NCBI GenBank assembly: GCA_036389315.1
Contig: DASVQF010000008.1
Coordinates: 78,876-142,875, forward strand
Origin: DASQYE01 sp036389315
GTDB taxonomy: Bacteria; Acidobacteriota; Blastocatellia; Pyrinomonadales; Pyrinomonadaceae
Length of the DNA: 64,000 bases
Reading direction: 5' to 3'
The notes beneath the pieces were generated by a model, which was given only the letters and a program-made list of their open reading frames with translations, had not been told where the DNA came from and made no database searches. The stretch's first letter is position 1; each line of letters begins with the position of its first letter. Of the stretch, positions 27,501-35,789 are shown piece after piece. The translations under genes and the position numbers were made by a program.

Positions 27501-28112
27501 CTAAGAAGCCCGCTTGATGGAGCAGCCGAAGGCGCTCGCCTCCGTCTTGACGACGGGTTTGCCCGCGAGCGTCGCTTCGATGGCGTCGCGCAGGTCGTTG
27601 GCGTTGACCAGCGAGACGTTGCGATGATTGTCTATGCGACCGTGGTAGACGAGCTTGTTCGAGGCGTCCAGGAAAAAGGCTTCCGGGGTGCGCTCGGCTC
27701 CGAGCTGGTCGGCGATCTTGTTGCCCTTGTCCCGCATGACGGGGAAGGTCAGGTTGTTGGCCGAGACCTGCGTCTTTATATCCTCGACCGTCTCCGTCGA
27801 GTTGGAATTGATGCCTACGACGTTGACGCCGCGCGCGCGATAATCGACGGCCAGCTTCTCTATGCGCTCGATGTAGTCACGCACTACGGGGCACTGCGTC
27901 GAGATGAAGATCAGGACAGTCCCGTTCTTGCCCTTCAGCGAAGAGAGCGTCTGCTCCTTGCCGTTGGTGTCCGTGAGCTTGAAATCCGTAATGGTCGAGC
28001 CGATAGTGACGACCGACGTTTTATCGCCAGTGGGCCCAGCCGTGACGGCCACGACGAAAGTGAGCGCGAGCGTGAATGCTAAAGAGATGGCGAATGCGAA
28101 GCGCTTCTTCAT
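27501..28112 (-). CDS. Exported redoxin-family protein
   Basis: A 203-aa AhpC/TSA-redoxin-fold protein with a signal peptide (MKKRFAFAISLAFTLALTFV, cleavage near TAG). TDTNGKEQTLSSLKGKNGTVLIFIS leads to the single active cysteine in STQCPVVRDY. A second cysteine (FGCSIKR) lies at the C-terminus and could resolve a disulfide. PEAFFLDASNKLVYHGRIDN is typical of this group. It is likely a periplasmic thiol oxidoreductase or peroxidase partnered with the TlpA-like protein encoded 4 bp downstream. Confidence 0.87.
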   Translation of the reverse strand: MKKRFAFAISLAFTLALTFVVAVTAGPTGDKTSVVTIGSTITDFKLTDTNGKEQTLSSLKGKNGTVLIFISTQCPVVRDYIERIEKLAVDYRARGVNVVGINSNSTETVEDIKTQVSANNLTFPVMRDKGNKIADQLGAERTPEAFFLDASNKLVYHGRIDNHRNVSLVNANDLRDAIEATLAGKPVVKTEASAFGCSIKRAS

Positions 28113-28305
28113 GGTCTTGATTTTCAGAGACTCCTTTCAAGGGTATTCATATGAGTTGAAGCCAGAAGATTAACAGCCCCGGCGAGCGGGTGACAAGCCT
28201 GCGGGCTCAGTTCACTGCATAAAATGTTGGCGTACACGCGCGTCCTGTGATAGTAAGATTAGGACGTGCTTCATCCGAAAGGCTTCTGCCGAGAGGTCAG
28301 GCCCC

Positions 28306-29283
28306 ATGCTAAAAAAATCAGGCTTCATGCGCCGCCGGGCCAGAGCGTTTGTCACAACTCTCTTCACCCTCAGCCTCCTGCTCTGCACAGCCGCCCGCGC
28401 TGAGAGCAAACAGGCTCAGTCCGCACAGGAGGGCGGCCAGCGCCTCGGCGTGCGCCTGCGCTCCTTTATTCCGACGGCTACGGGCAGCCTGCACTTCGAG
28501 GCGACGCCCGAAGGCGGAATCGTTCGCCTCACAGTACTGGGCCTTCCGCGACCCGAGACGCTGATGGCGGCGGCGCGCACCTTCGTCGTCTGGGCCTCGG
28601 CTTCGGGCGCGCGCGTCGTGCGCGTCGGCGAATTGCAGACGGACGCGAGCGGCAACGGCGGTCTCCAATTCACACGCCCGCAGGCGCTAGAGAGCTACAG
28701 CGTGCTCGTCACGGCCGAGCCCAACGCGACGGTCGAGAAGATGACCGGCACAGTGGTCTTCGCCTCCCTCGCCAACGAGGTGACGGCCTTCTTCGCGGAG
28801 GTCGATAAGAAGATGAAGAGGTCGCAAAGGGCCGCGCGCGAGCTGAACAGGCGCGCGCAGCTCAAGCGCACGAAGACTGTGAACGATTTTTACGGCGAGG
28901 TGGACGAAGCCTTGAGGACTGCTCCGGGCGGGGCCAGATTGCTCGAACTGTTCGGCGATCAGATAGCGCCGGGCGCGCGCGGCCGCGCAGACGTGACTAC
29001 GCTCTCGCTCAAAGCGTACGTGCGCGCGCGCTTCCAGAATCTCCCGCTGCCCGCCACGGTCAACGCCAACACTTACGTCCTGTGGTCTGTCGTGCCCGAC
29101 GGACGCATCACTTATATGGGAAGCCTGCCGCAGACGAGCGACCTGGACGATACGGACATCTACGTCAGGGTCGGCGGCTTCACCTCCGAGTTCGACCTCT
29201 TCGTGACCGCCGAGAAGCGGCGGCCCGTCGCCACGCCCTCAACAGAGCGCGCCCTCTCTTCGCGCAAGCCTGCGCTGCAATAG
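28306..29283 (+). CDS. Exported hypothetical protein
   Basis: A 325-aa protein with a signal peptide (MRRRARAFVTTLFTLSLLLCTAARA). The mature part has two similar beta-rich stretches: TFVVWASASGARVVRVGELQ (about 92-111) and a later NTYVLWSVVPDGRITYMGSL (about 255-274). Both resemble the extracytoplasmic fold of RskA-type anti-sigma factors, which suggests a duplicated domain with an intervening helical section. No zinc finger or transmembrane helix other than the signal is present, so it is not itself an anti-sigma factor. GAGAGG lies 9 bp before the ATG. Function unknown. Confidence 0.75.
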   Translation: MLKKSGFMRRRARAFVTTLFTLSLLLCTAARAESKQAQSAQEGGQRLGVRLRSFIPTATGSLHFEATPEGGIVRLTVLGLPRPETLMAAARTFVVWASASGARVVRVGELQTDASGNGGLQFTRPQALESYSVLVTAEPNATVEKMTGTVVFASLANEVTAFFAEVDKKMKRSQRAARELNRRAQLKRTKTVNDFYGEVDEALRTAPGGARLLELFGDQIAPGARGRADVTTLSLKAYVRARFQNLPLPATVNANTYVLWSVVPDGRITYMGSLPQTSDLDDTDIYVRVGGFTSEFDLFVTAEKRRPVATPSTERALSSRKPALQ

Positions 29284-29289
29284 AAAAAG

Positions 29290-29333
29290 CGAAAGCGGAG
29301 GATGAAAAGCATTCTTTTCATCCTCCGCTTTCG
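29290..29333. terminator. Perfect 20-bp stem terminator
   Basis: CGAAAGCGGAGGATGAAAAG (29290-29309) pairs perfectly with its complement at 29314-29333 around a 4-nt loop. It lies between the converging exported-protein gene and purQ, and probably stops both. Confidence 0.8.
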
Positions 29334-29348
29334 GCCCCTCTCCTTACT

Positions 29349-30047
29349 TTACTTGATCTCCGCGAGCGTGGCGGCGAGCGAGCGAAAGATGTCGCGGCCG
29401 TCCGATGAGCCTAGCAGGTCTTCGCAGGCGCGCTCGGGATGCGGCATCAGCCCGAGCACGTTGCGCGAACGGTTGCAGATTCCGGCAACGGAACCGCGCG
29501 AGCCGTTCGGGTTGCTCTCGGCGGTCGTCTGCCCGCGCTCGTCGCAATAGCGAAAGACCACGCGGTCTTCCCCTACAAGCTGCGCGTAGGTCTCGTCGTC
29601 GCAGACGTAATTGCCCTCGGCATGCGCAATCGGGATGCTGAGCACGCTGGCGCGCTCCAACTCGTTGGTGAAGGGCGTGTCCGTGGTCTCCACTCTGACG
29701 CGTACGTGATCGCAGATGAAATGGAGGTCGCGGTTGCGTATCAGCGCGCCGGGCAGCAGGCCCGCCTCGCAAAGGATTTGAAAGCCGTTACAGATGCCGA
29801 GCACGAAGCCGCCGCGCGCCGCAAACTCCCTCACCGAAGCCATCACGGGCGAGAAGCGCGCCAGTGCCCCGGCCCGCAGGTAATCGCCGTAGGAAAAGCC
29901 GCCCGGCAGGATCACGGCATCATAGCTCGTCAGGTTCGTGTCCTGATGCCAGATGAAATCCACCGGCTGGCCGACGTGTTTGGAGATCACGTGATAGGCA
30001 TCGTGATCGCAATTCGAGCCCGGGAAAATGATGACGCCGAATTTCAC
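29349..30047 (-). CDS. purQ: Phosphoribosylformylglycinamidine synthase subunit PurQ
   Basis: A 232-aa class I glutamine amidotransferase that supplies ammonia to PurL. VIIFPGSNCDHDAY at the N-terminus, the nucleophile cysteine in GICNGFQIL, and the Glu/His end motif in LGLMPHPERACE are all present. The start is GTG at 30047, directly abutting a TAG stop of a residual purS-like frame. The intact purS lies 364 bp upstream. Cytoplasmic, part of purine synthesis with purL, purS and purB in this window. Confidence 0.96.
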   Translation of the reverse strand: MKFGVIIFPGSNCDHDAYHVISKHVGQPVDFIWHQDTNLTSYDAVILPGGFSYGDYLRAGALARFSPVMASVREFAARGGFVLGICNGFQILCEAGLLPGALIRNRDLHFICDHVRVRVETTDTPFTNELERASVLSIPIAHAEGNYVCDDETYAQLVGEDRVVFRYCDERGQTTAESNPNGSRGSVAGICNRSRNVLGLMPHPERACEDLLGSSDGRDIFRSLAATLAEIK

Positions 30048-30086
30048 CTATTCTATCTCCACACGGTAAGCTGCCACCGAAGGGTT
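30048..30086 (-). pseudogene. Remnant of a purS 3' end next to purQ
   Basis: The minus-strand frame immediately before purQ reads NPSVAAYRVEIE then stop. It is closely similar to the end of intact PurS (NPVIEDYRVEIEEAN). An in-frame stop lies a few codons upstream, so only the tail remains. It indicates that purS once abutted purQ here, before duplication or insertion. Confidence 0.55.
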
Positions 30087-30411
30087 CTGTGAATACTAAT
30101 TTAGCTCAGCCTCGGGGGTTTGCGCCAGCCATAAAAAGCGAGTAGGCGCGACCGCTTTTGGAAGCTATCGCGCCTACTCAATTCGTGGTCAATGTCCTCA
30201 CCCCATCAACCACTTGAGACGGAGGATTCACCAACCGTCCAGTTGCCCTAAATATATCCGAACTGTCCCGGAATAGCAACACTATAAAATGGCCCCGGCT
30301 CCACGGGCCTTGCTTTTCCCACAGCCAGCGTGTGAAGATCAGGCCACTCGCCCCTGTTAGCGCCACCGAAGGGAAGAAGCCTGTCCTGGGAATAGAGCAG
30401 GCTTTCTTCGC
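30087..30411. other. Insertion-like spacer between purS and purQ
   Basis: This stretch separates purS from purQ. It is bracketed by a 12-bp direct repeat, GCCACCGAAGGG at 30073-30084 and 30362-30373. It contains a perfect 12-bp hairpin GAGTAGGCGCGA/TCGCGCCTACTC (30140-30151 and 30168-30179), a second hairpin AAGCCTG/CAGGCTT (30377-30404) just after purS, and a 62-codon minus-strand frame (30178-30366) with no SD or recognisable product. It may be a small inserted element or a duplication scar. Confidence 0.5.
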
Positions 30412-30663
30412 TTAATTGGCCTCTTCTATCTCGACGCGATAATCTTCGATGACGGGGTTCGACAGCACTTCGCGCGCGATGCGAAGCGTAGCCTCGCGCG
30501 CCTCCGTCTCGGGCAGAGAGGCGTCCAGGGCGATCTCGAAATACTTCCCCTGGCGGACATCCGCGATGCCGCTAAAGCCCAGCAGCTCGACCGAGTGATG
30601 TATGGCCTTGCCCTGCGGGTCAAGGACACCGGGCTTCAGTGTGACGTAAACTTTTGCTTTCAT
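30412..30663 (-). CDS. purS: Phosphoribosylformylglycinamidine synthase subunit PurS
   Basis: An 83-aa protein of the usual PurS size; it dimerises and docks PurQ onto PurL. MKAKVYVTLKPGVLDPQGKA at the N-terminus, FSGIADVRQGKYFEI in the middle and NPVIEDYRVEIEE at the end are diagnostic. The ATG at 30663 is chosen from the family start; the upstream extension is not conserved-looking. It is separated from purQ by an unusual 364-bp spacer containing a purS-like remnant. Confidence 0.95.
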   Translation of the reverse strand: MKAKVYVTLKPGVLDPQGKAIHHSVELLGFSGIADVRQGKYFEIALDASLPETEAREATLRIAREVLSNPVIEDYRVEIEEAN

Positions 30664-30818
30664 ATGCTCGCTCGCTCTCTCTTGCTCCGTCCGAATAGTA
30701 CGGCAAAATGTTGCGTCAGGTATAGTCATTGACATAAGATTTGCCCCGCTCGTTCCAGACCCGAAAGTCTAAAGCAGTTTTGGCCCGAATACTTTTACCG
30801 ATAGAGGAGAAAATCGCA

Positions 30819-31274
30819 ATGCAGAACCCGCCGCCCACTCAACAAGGCTATGGCTACGGCCAACCATACGGCACACCGCCCAACGCGCCGCTTCAGCCGA
30901 CGCCCGGAGGTGGGCCCAACGATAAGACGGCCATCGGCCTGGACGCGAACCTCGCTTCCGCGCTCGGCTACCCCATCGGGCTCATCGCCCTGATCGAGAT
31001 CATCATCGAAAAAGAGAACCGCTTCGCGCGCTTTCATGCGCTGCAATCACTGCTGCTTAGTGTCGGTGCCGTAGTGATCTTGATCGTGCTCAGCATCTTC
31101 GTCGCAATTCTCTCGGCCATCTCTAGTTACCTGGGGCTGCTTGGCCTTTTCCTCCCGCTTCTCTGGCTGGCCTACTTTGTGGGGATGCTCTTCTGCGCCT
31201 ATAAAGCTTACCAGGGTCAGATGTTCAAGCTGCCTGTGATCGGCGACATGGCGGCCAACTTCGCCAACAAATAG
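30819..31274 (+). CDS. DUF4870-like small membrane protein
   Basis: A 151-aa protein with a Pro/Gly/Tyr-rich cytoplasmic head (YGYGQPYGTPP), then three hydrophobic segments (about 45-65, 78-103, 105-130). FARFHALQSLLL and the tail FKLPVIGDMAANF match the DUF4870/Tic20-like family, a common accessory membrane protein of unknown function. GAGGAG precedes the ATG; an upstream in-frame start lacks one. It is divergent from purS. Confidence 0.82.
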   Translation: MQNPPPTQQGYGYGQPYGTPPNAPLQPTPGGGPNDKTAIGLDANLASALGYPIGLIALIEIIIEKENRFARFHALQSLLLSVGAVVILIVLSIFVAILSAISSYLGLLGLFLPLLWLAYFVGMLFCAYKAYQGQMFKLPVIGDMAANFANK

Positions 31275-31296
31275 AGCTGTCAGCAGCCGGGCTATG

Positions 31297-31334
31297 AAGA
31301 GCGCCTCCGTCACGCGGGCGGGGCGCTCTTTTAG
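31297..31334. terminator. Hairpin terminator between converging genes
   Basis: AAGAGCGCC (31297-31305) pairs with GGCGCTCTT (31322-31330), followed by TTA. It lies between the DUF4870-like gene and purB. Confidence 0.8.
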
Positions 31335-31345
31335 CTTTCAGTCCA

Positions 31346-32650
31346 TCACTGCGAGCCGTCGCCGAAGACGCGCTCGAAGATCACATCCACATTGGCCAGG
31401 TAAGTGTCCAGCGAGAAGACGCGCGCGATCTCCTCCGCCGTCAGGTGCGCTTTGATTTCCGGGTCTGCCGAGACCAGAGTTTGAAAGTCCGCGCCCTCGT
31501 CCCAGACCTTCATGGCGTTGCGCTGCACCCATTCGTAGGCCGCCTCGCGCGCCGCACCGCTCCTAGCCAAAGCCAGAAGCAACTGGCCGCTGAAGACCAG
31601 GCCGCGCGTCGCCCCGAGATTCTCAAGCATCCGCTCGGGGTAAACCACCAAACCGTCCACGAGCCCGGCCATCTTTTGCAGCATGTAGTCCAGGGCGGTT
31701 GAAGCGTCAGGCAGCACGACCCTTTCCGCCGAAGAGTGCGAGATGTCGCGCTCGTGCCAGAGGGCGACGTTTTCCAGTCCGACGATGCTGTAGCCGCGAA
31801 GGGTGCGGGCCATTCCACAGATCCGCTCCGACAGTATCGGGTTGCGCTTGTGCGGCATGGCCGAAGAGCCCTTCTGCCCGCGCTTGAAACGCTCCTGCGC
31901 CTCGCGGACTTCCGTTCGCTGCCAGTGGCGAATCTGTAGAGCGAACTTATCCAGAGACGATGCGACGATGGCGAGCGTCGTCAGGTACTCGGCGTAGCGG
32001 TCGCGCTGGATGACCTGTGTCGAGACGGGCGCAGCCCCGAGGCCCAGCCGCGCGCAGACGCGCTCTTCGACTTCGGGAGAGAGATGCGCGAACGCGCCGA
32101 CAGCGCCGCTGATCTTGCCGACGGCAACGGTCTCCCGCGCACGCAACAGGCGCTCGCGGTTGCGCCCCATCTCCGCATACCAGAGGGCGAAAGTGAGGCC
32201 GAAGGAGGTCGGCTCGGCGTGAACCCCGTGCGTGCGTCCGACCTGCGGCGTCTGCTTGAACTCGTAAGCGCGCCGCCGCAAGACCTCCATCAGCGCGGCG
32301 GTCTTCGCGAGCAGCAGGTCGCAGGCGTCTCTGAGCAGCAGGGCGTTGGCCGTGTCCACCACGTCCGAAGAGGTCAGGCCGTAATGGACGAAGCGCGCGG
32401 CCTCGCCGATTGATTCGGCGAGGGCCGTCGTGAAGGCTATCACGTCATGATCGGTCGTCTTCTCAATCTCGTTGATGCGCTCGACCGTGAAGCGGGCCCG
32501 TGACTTGATCTCCACGACCGCCTCGCGCGGAATCGTCCCCATCTCCGCGTGGACTTCGCAGACGGCCAGCTCTACCTCCAGCCACTTCCGAAACTTGTTC
32601 TCTTCAGACCAGAGCGCGCCCATCTCGGGCAGTGTGTATCGTTCAATCAT
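31346..32650 (-). CDS. purB: Adenylosuccinate lyase
   Basis: A 434-aa fumarase/aspartase-superfamily enzyme acting twice in purine synthesis (SAICAR to AICAR, adenylosuccinate to AMP). MIERYTLPEMGALWSEENKF is the typical start. The catalytic loop GSSAMPHKRNPILSE and THGVHAEPTSFGL carry the signature residues. ATG at 32650 is supported by the family start; the upstream frame runs into a low-complexity repeat. It is last in a string M16 peptidase, YycJ-like hydrolase, lipoprotein, purB on the minus strand. Confidence 0.95.
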   Translation of the reverse strand: MIERYTLPEMGALWSEENKFRKWLEVELAVCEVHAEMGTIPREAVVEIKSRARFTVERINEIEKTTDHDVIAFTTALAESIGEAARFVHYGLTSSDVVDTANALLLRDACDLLLAKTAALMEVLRRRAYEFKQTPQVGRTHGVHAEPTSFGLTFALWYAEMGRNRERLLRARETVAVGKISGAVGAFAHLSPEVEERVCARLGLGAAPVSTQVIQRDRYAEYLTTLAIVASSLDKFALQIRHWQRTEVREAQERFKRGQKGSSAMPHKRNPILSERICGMARTLRGYSIVGLENVALWHERDISHSSAERVVLPDASTALDYMLQKMAGLVDGLVVYPERMLENLGATRGLVFSGQLLLALARSGAAREAAYEWVQRNAMKVWDEGADFQTLVSADPEIKAHLTAEEIARVFSLDTYLANVDVIFERVFGDGSQ

Positions 32651-32651
32651 A

Positions 32652-32737
32652 AGAACAGTGATAAGTGGCGAGTGGCGAGTGACGAGTAAGAACAAGCCTT
32701 TTTTAGCTTGCCACTCATCACTTGTCACTCGTCACTG
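32652..32737. repeat. Palindromic GTGACGAGTG-type low-complexity repeat
   Basis: Iterated AGTGATAAGTGGCGAGTGGC/GAGTGACGAG units on the left pair with CCACTCATCACTTGTCACTC on the right. A related unit (TCACTTTGTCAGTTGCCAC) lies at 26858-26910 in the 3' end of the tlpA-like gene. It spans the purB upstream region and the end of the preceding lipoprotein gene. Confidence 0.7.
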
Positions 32738-33235
32738 CTTTAGGGCGTCCGAGTTGACCATGTAGCCGGCGAGAAGCCAGCGGCCTTCGCGTTCGACGAG
32801 CGTGAAAGTCTCCATCCCTTCGCCGCGCTCGAACCTGGTTTCGTAGCGAATGACCAGGCGGTGCTCTTCAGCGCCCGCCGAGCCCGTCCGCCGCTCGTCG
32901 TGTACGGTCTGTCGCGCGCGCTCCTTCGACTTGCCGAGCCTGGCCCGCAGCGTCTCGAAGATCGCCCGCGACTGTTCGGGCGTAGAGGTGCGCCGCCACT
33001 CCTCCGCAGCCTCGCGGTAAATCTCCTCGTCGCGCCCCTCCTCGATCTGCGCCGCGACCCTCTCGACCCTCGCCTGCGCTTCGTCCGGGATGCGGCTCTC
33101 CCGTTCACGCTGTTGGCCCACGCGGCAGGCGGGCGTCAAGAGAAGAAGCAGGACGAAAAGCAAGGACGGAGGGCAGAGGGCGGAGGGATGAAAGAAATAC
33201 TTCTCAATCTTAATCGCTCTTACTTCATCTCTCAT
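32732..33235 (-). CDS. Putative lipoprotein
   Basis: A 167-aa product with a hydrophobic segment and lipobox LLTPAC (about 32-37), so the mature form should be lipid-anchored at C37. The mature part is highly charged and helical, followed by a beta-rich C-terminus (HRLVIRYETRFERGEGMETFTLVEREGRWLLAGY, in two pieces) that resembles small NTF2-like/DUF4019 domains. The first 20 codons fall in a CATCCCTC-type palindromic repeat, so the N-terminus upstream of the lipobox is repeat-derived and the exact start is uncertain. It lies 18 bp after the YycJ-like gene. Confidence 0.7.
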   Translation of the reverse strand: MRDEVRAIKIEKYFFHPSALCPPSLLFVLLLLLTPACRVGQQRERESRIPDEAQARVERVAAQIEEGRDEEIYREAAEEWRRTSTPEQSRAIFETLRARLGKSKERARQTVHDERRTGSAGAEEHRLVIRYETRFERGEGMETFTLVEREGRWLLAGYMVNSDALKQ

Positions 33236-33253
33236 CCCTCATCCCTCATCCCT

Positions 33254-34078
33254 TCAAAGTTCTATCCAGGGCGTCGGCTCTTTGGGGAACGAGAGCGTGA
33301 TCTCAGTCTCGGCCTGAAAGAGGGGGGCGCGTTGTTGTAGGGCGACTTCGGCGCTAATCTTGGCGAGGTAAGGGTTGTTGGCGCGCTGCGAAAGATGCGC
33401 CAGGACTATGTGGCGCGCCGTGCCGTCGAAGCCGTCGCGCAGCCACTCGGCTACGTCCTCGTTCGAGAGATGGCCCGTGCGCGACAGGATGCGCTGCTTC
33501 AGCTCCCAGGGGTACACGTCGCAAGCCTTGAGCATGTCGCGGCTATGATTGGATTCGATGATGATGGCGGCGCAGCCCCGCAGCCGCTCCATTATCAGCG
33601 TCGTGATGTGGCCGAAGTCCATCAGAGTGGCGACGCAGACCCCTTCGTGTGTGGCCGTAAAGCCGAAGTTGTCCGCGGCGTCGTGCGGAATCGTGAAGGG
33701 ATGAAAATCAATCGCGCCGATACGGAAATCCCTGCTCGACTCGATCTCTTCGACGCGGTCGCGCAAGGCGTCTGCGCGCTTGCGCGGCTCATCATTCGAG
33801 ACGCCGCGATGCTCCGCGATATAAGCTTCGCGCGTCTCGCCCGAAACGTAGACGGGACAGCGCAGGCTCTTCAAGAGCACGCGCAAGCCCCCGGCATGAT
33901 CGCCATGCTCATGCGTAATGATGACTCCGTCCAGGCGCGCGGGGTCTTCGCCCAAGAGGGCCAGCCGGCGGATGGTCTCCTTCGCGCTGAGGCCCGCGTC
34001 AACGAGCACGCGCGTCTCGCCCGCCGCGAGCAAGACAGAATTGCCGGTTGAGCCGCTGCCCAGAACAGTGAATCTCAT
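33254..34078 (-). CDS. YycJ/WalJ-like MBL-fold hydrolase
   Basis: A 274-aa metallo-beta-lactamase-fold protein. It begins with LGSGSTGNSVLL, a hallmark of the YycJ group, and has the metal motif THEHGDHAGG plus IIESNHSRDML and HIVLAHLSQRANNP. Members are implicated in DNA processing or cell-wall control in Firmicutes; the role elsewhere is not settled. Its start overlaps the M16 peptidase stop by 4 bp (ATGA), so translation is coupled. Confidence 0.88.
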   Translation of the reverse strand: MRFTVLGSGSTGNSVLLAAGETRVLVDAGLSAKETIRRLALLGEDPARLDGVIITHEHGDHAGGLRVLLKSLRCPVYVSGETREAYIAEHRGVSNDEPRKRADALRDRVEEIESSRDFRIGAIDFHPFTIPHDAADNFGFTATHEGVCVATLMDFGHITTLIMERLRGCAAIIIESNHSRDMLKACDVYPWELKQRILSRTGHLSNEDVAEWLRDGFDGTARHIVLAHLSQRANNPYLAKISAEVALQQRAPLFQAETEITLSFPKEPTPWIEL

Positions 34079-35358
34079 ATCGCAAGGCGAGAGCGGTCTA
34101 CGCGGAAGCCGTTGAGGTCGCCGAGGGCCGCCAGGGCCATCCCTTCGGAGGTGAAAGAGGCGCGCGCCACTCTCTGCACGTCCTCGGGCGTCACGGCTTC
34201 CAGGCGCGAGATGATCTCGTCGGGCGTGACGCGGCGGCCGTGTATGATCTCCTGCCGGGCCAGGGCTCCAGCGCGCGCGCTCGAAGATTCAAGTCCGAGC
34301 AGGATGGAAGAGATGGCCTGATCTTTGACCAGGCGCAGCTCTTGCTCAGTGACGCTCTCGCGCACGGCGCGGCGCAACTCCCTCAAGGATAGCTCCAAGA
34401 CCTCGTCCAATTGCGCGGGCGAGGTTCCCGCGTAGATTGTAAAGACGCCTATGTCCGAGAAGGCGCTTGCGCCCGCGCCCACTGAATAGGCCAGGCCACG
34501 CTCTTCGCGAATGGATTGCCACAGGCGGCTCGAAGTCGAGCCGCCGATGATCGAAGCCAGGAGGCTTCCGGCATAGCGGTCTGCGCTCTTGGCCGAAGGC
34601 CACGGAGCGGCGACGATCAGGTGTGCCTGTTCCAACTCCTTCTTGCGCTCGACGAGGATCGGCGCGGCGGCGACCGGCACTGCCGGCGCTTCAGCCGTGG
34701 CGGAAAACTCCTGCTTTTTCGTCCCTCCTTCGCCGAAAGCGCGCGCGGCCATCTCGACCAACTGCGCGTGCTCTATATTGCCGGCGGCGGCGATGACCAG
34801 GTTGTGCGGCTGAAAGTGGCGGGCGTGAAAGCCTGCCGTCGTGTCGCGGTTGAAGGTCGAGACGGTCTCGGGCGTGCCTTCGATGGGGCGGCCCAAGGGG
34901 TGATCGGGAAAATAGGCCGCGTTGAAAAGCTCGCCCAAAAACTCGTCGGGCGTATCTTCGACCATCTTCATCTCTTCGATGATGACCTTCTGCTCGCGCT
35001 CCAAATCCTCGCCGTCAAAGCGCGGCGCGGCCAGCATATCCGACAGCAAGTCAAAGGCTTGCACCAGGCCGGTGTCGGCCACCTTCATCGTGAACCCGGT
35101 CATCTCGTGCGTCGTGTAGGCGTCTAGGTTTCCGCCCAGACGGTCGCTTTCGATGGCCAGATCGAGGGCCGTGCGACGGCTTGTCCCCTTGAAGACGGCG
35201 TGCTCTATGAAGTGGCAGATGCCGTTCATCTCCGGCCGCTCGTGCCGCGAGCCGCGCCTAACCCAGATGCCTATAGTGACCGAGCGCAAACCCGGCATCT
35301 GCTCCGTCAAGATGGTCAGACCGTTCGCAAACCTGCTTGATTGAACCTGATCTAACAT
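34075..35358 (-). CDS. M16 family zinc peptidase, processing-peptidase-like
   Basis: A 427-aa M16B peptidase. The inverted zinc motif HFIEH lies in NGICHFIEHAVFKGTSRR, with the distal glutamate expected about 75 residues later (EREQKVIIEEMKM region). The C-terminal half has the inactive-lobe repeat with RLWQSIREERGLAYSVGA. Such soluble M16 enzymes work as homodimers or with a partner on small peptides. First gene of the minus-strand series ending in purB. No signal peptide, so cytoplasmic. Confidence 0.92.
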   Translation of the reverse strand: MLDQVQSSRFANGLTILTEQMPGLRSVTIGIWVRRGSRHERPEMNGICHFIEHAVFKGTSRRTALDLAIESDRLGGNLDAYTTHEMTGFTMKVADTGLVQAFDLLSDMLAAPRFDGEDLEREQKVIIEEMKMVEDTPDEFLGELFNAAYFPDHPLGRPIEGTPETVSTFNRDTTAGFHARHFQPHNLVIAAAGNIEHAQLVEMAARAFGEGGTKKQEFSATAEAPAVPVAAAPILVERKKELEQAHLIVAAPWPSAKSADRYAGSLLASIIGGSTSSRLWQSIREERGLAYSVGAGASAFSDIGVFTIYAGTSPAQLDEVLELSLRELRRAVRESVTEQELRLVKDQAISSILLGLESSSARAGALARQEIIHGRRVTPDEIISRLEAVTPEDVQRVARASFTSEGMALAALGDLNGFRVDRSRLAI

Positions 35359-35789
35359 AGCCTGTTAAAGATTAAACTCCGTGGGCGAGAAAATCGCGTG
35401 CGTTAGAAAAAATTATCGTAGCACGCGGCCACCTGAGCGGCAAACCAAAGGGCGCTCGGGAGGAATCCAAGCGTCACTGAAGCGTAGTTGTTAGCTTGAC
35501 ACAATTCGCGGGCTTGGCGGAAAATGGCCTCTTCCCGAGAAGGCTCGCCGCCTGTGTGTGTCGGCTGTTCCGGATGACCCTCGCTTGAGCGTGCCCTTCG
35601 CCGGGCCCTCTGGATAAAAAGTTTGGTGGGAAAATCTTCGCCCTGTGGCCATCAATAAGTTGAACGATAGTCTCCCCGTTACGGACGTGGCACTGTACAG
35701 ACAGAGTTTCGTTTGAGTGGGGCTCGGGCCCTTCGCCTGAAATTCTTAGAACCAGGGACAGAAGGCTCGGCCTTGGAGGTTTGGCCGCG
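35359..35789. other. Divergent intergenic region
   Basis: About 430 bp between the M16 gene and the beta-barrel gene, which are transcribed apart, so it must hold both promoters. No consensus -35/-10 pair stood out. A minus-strand open frame crosses it and runs into the barrel gene, but its composition marks it as antisense. Confidence 0.4.
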
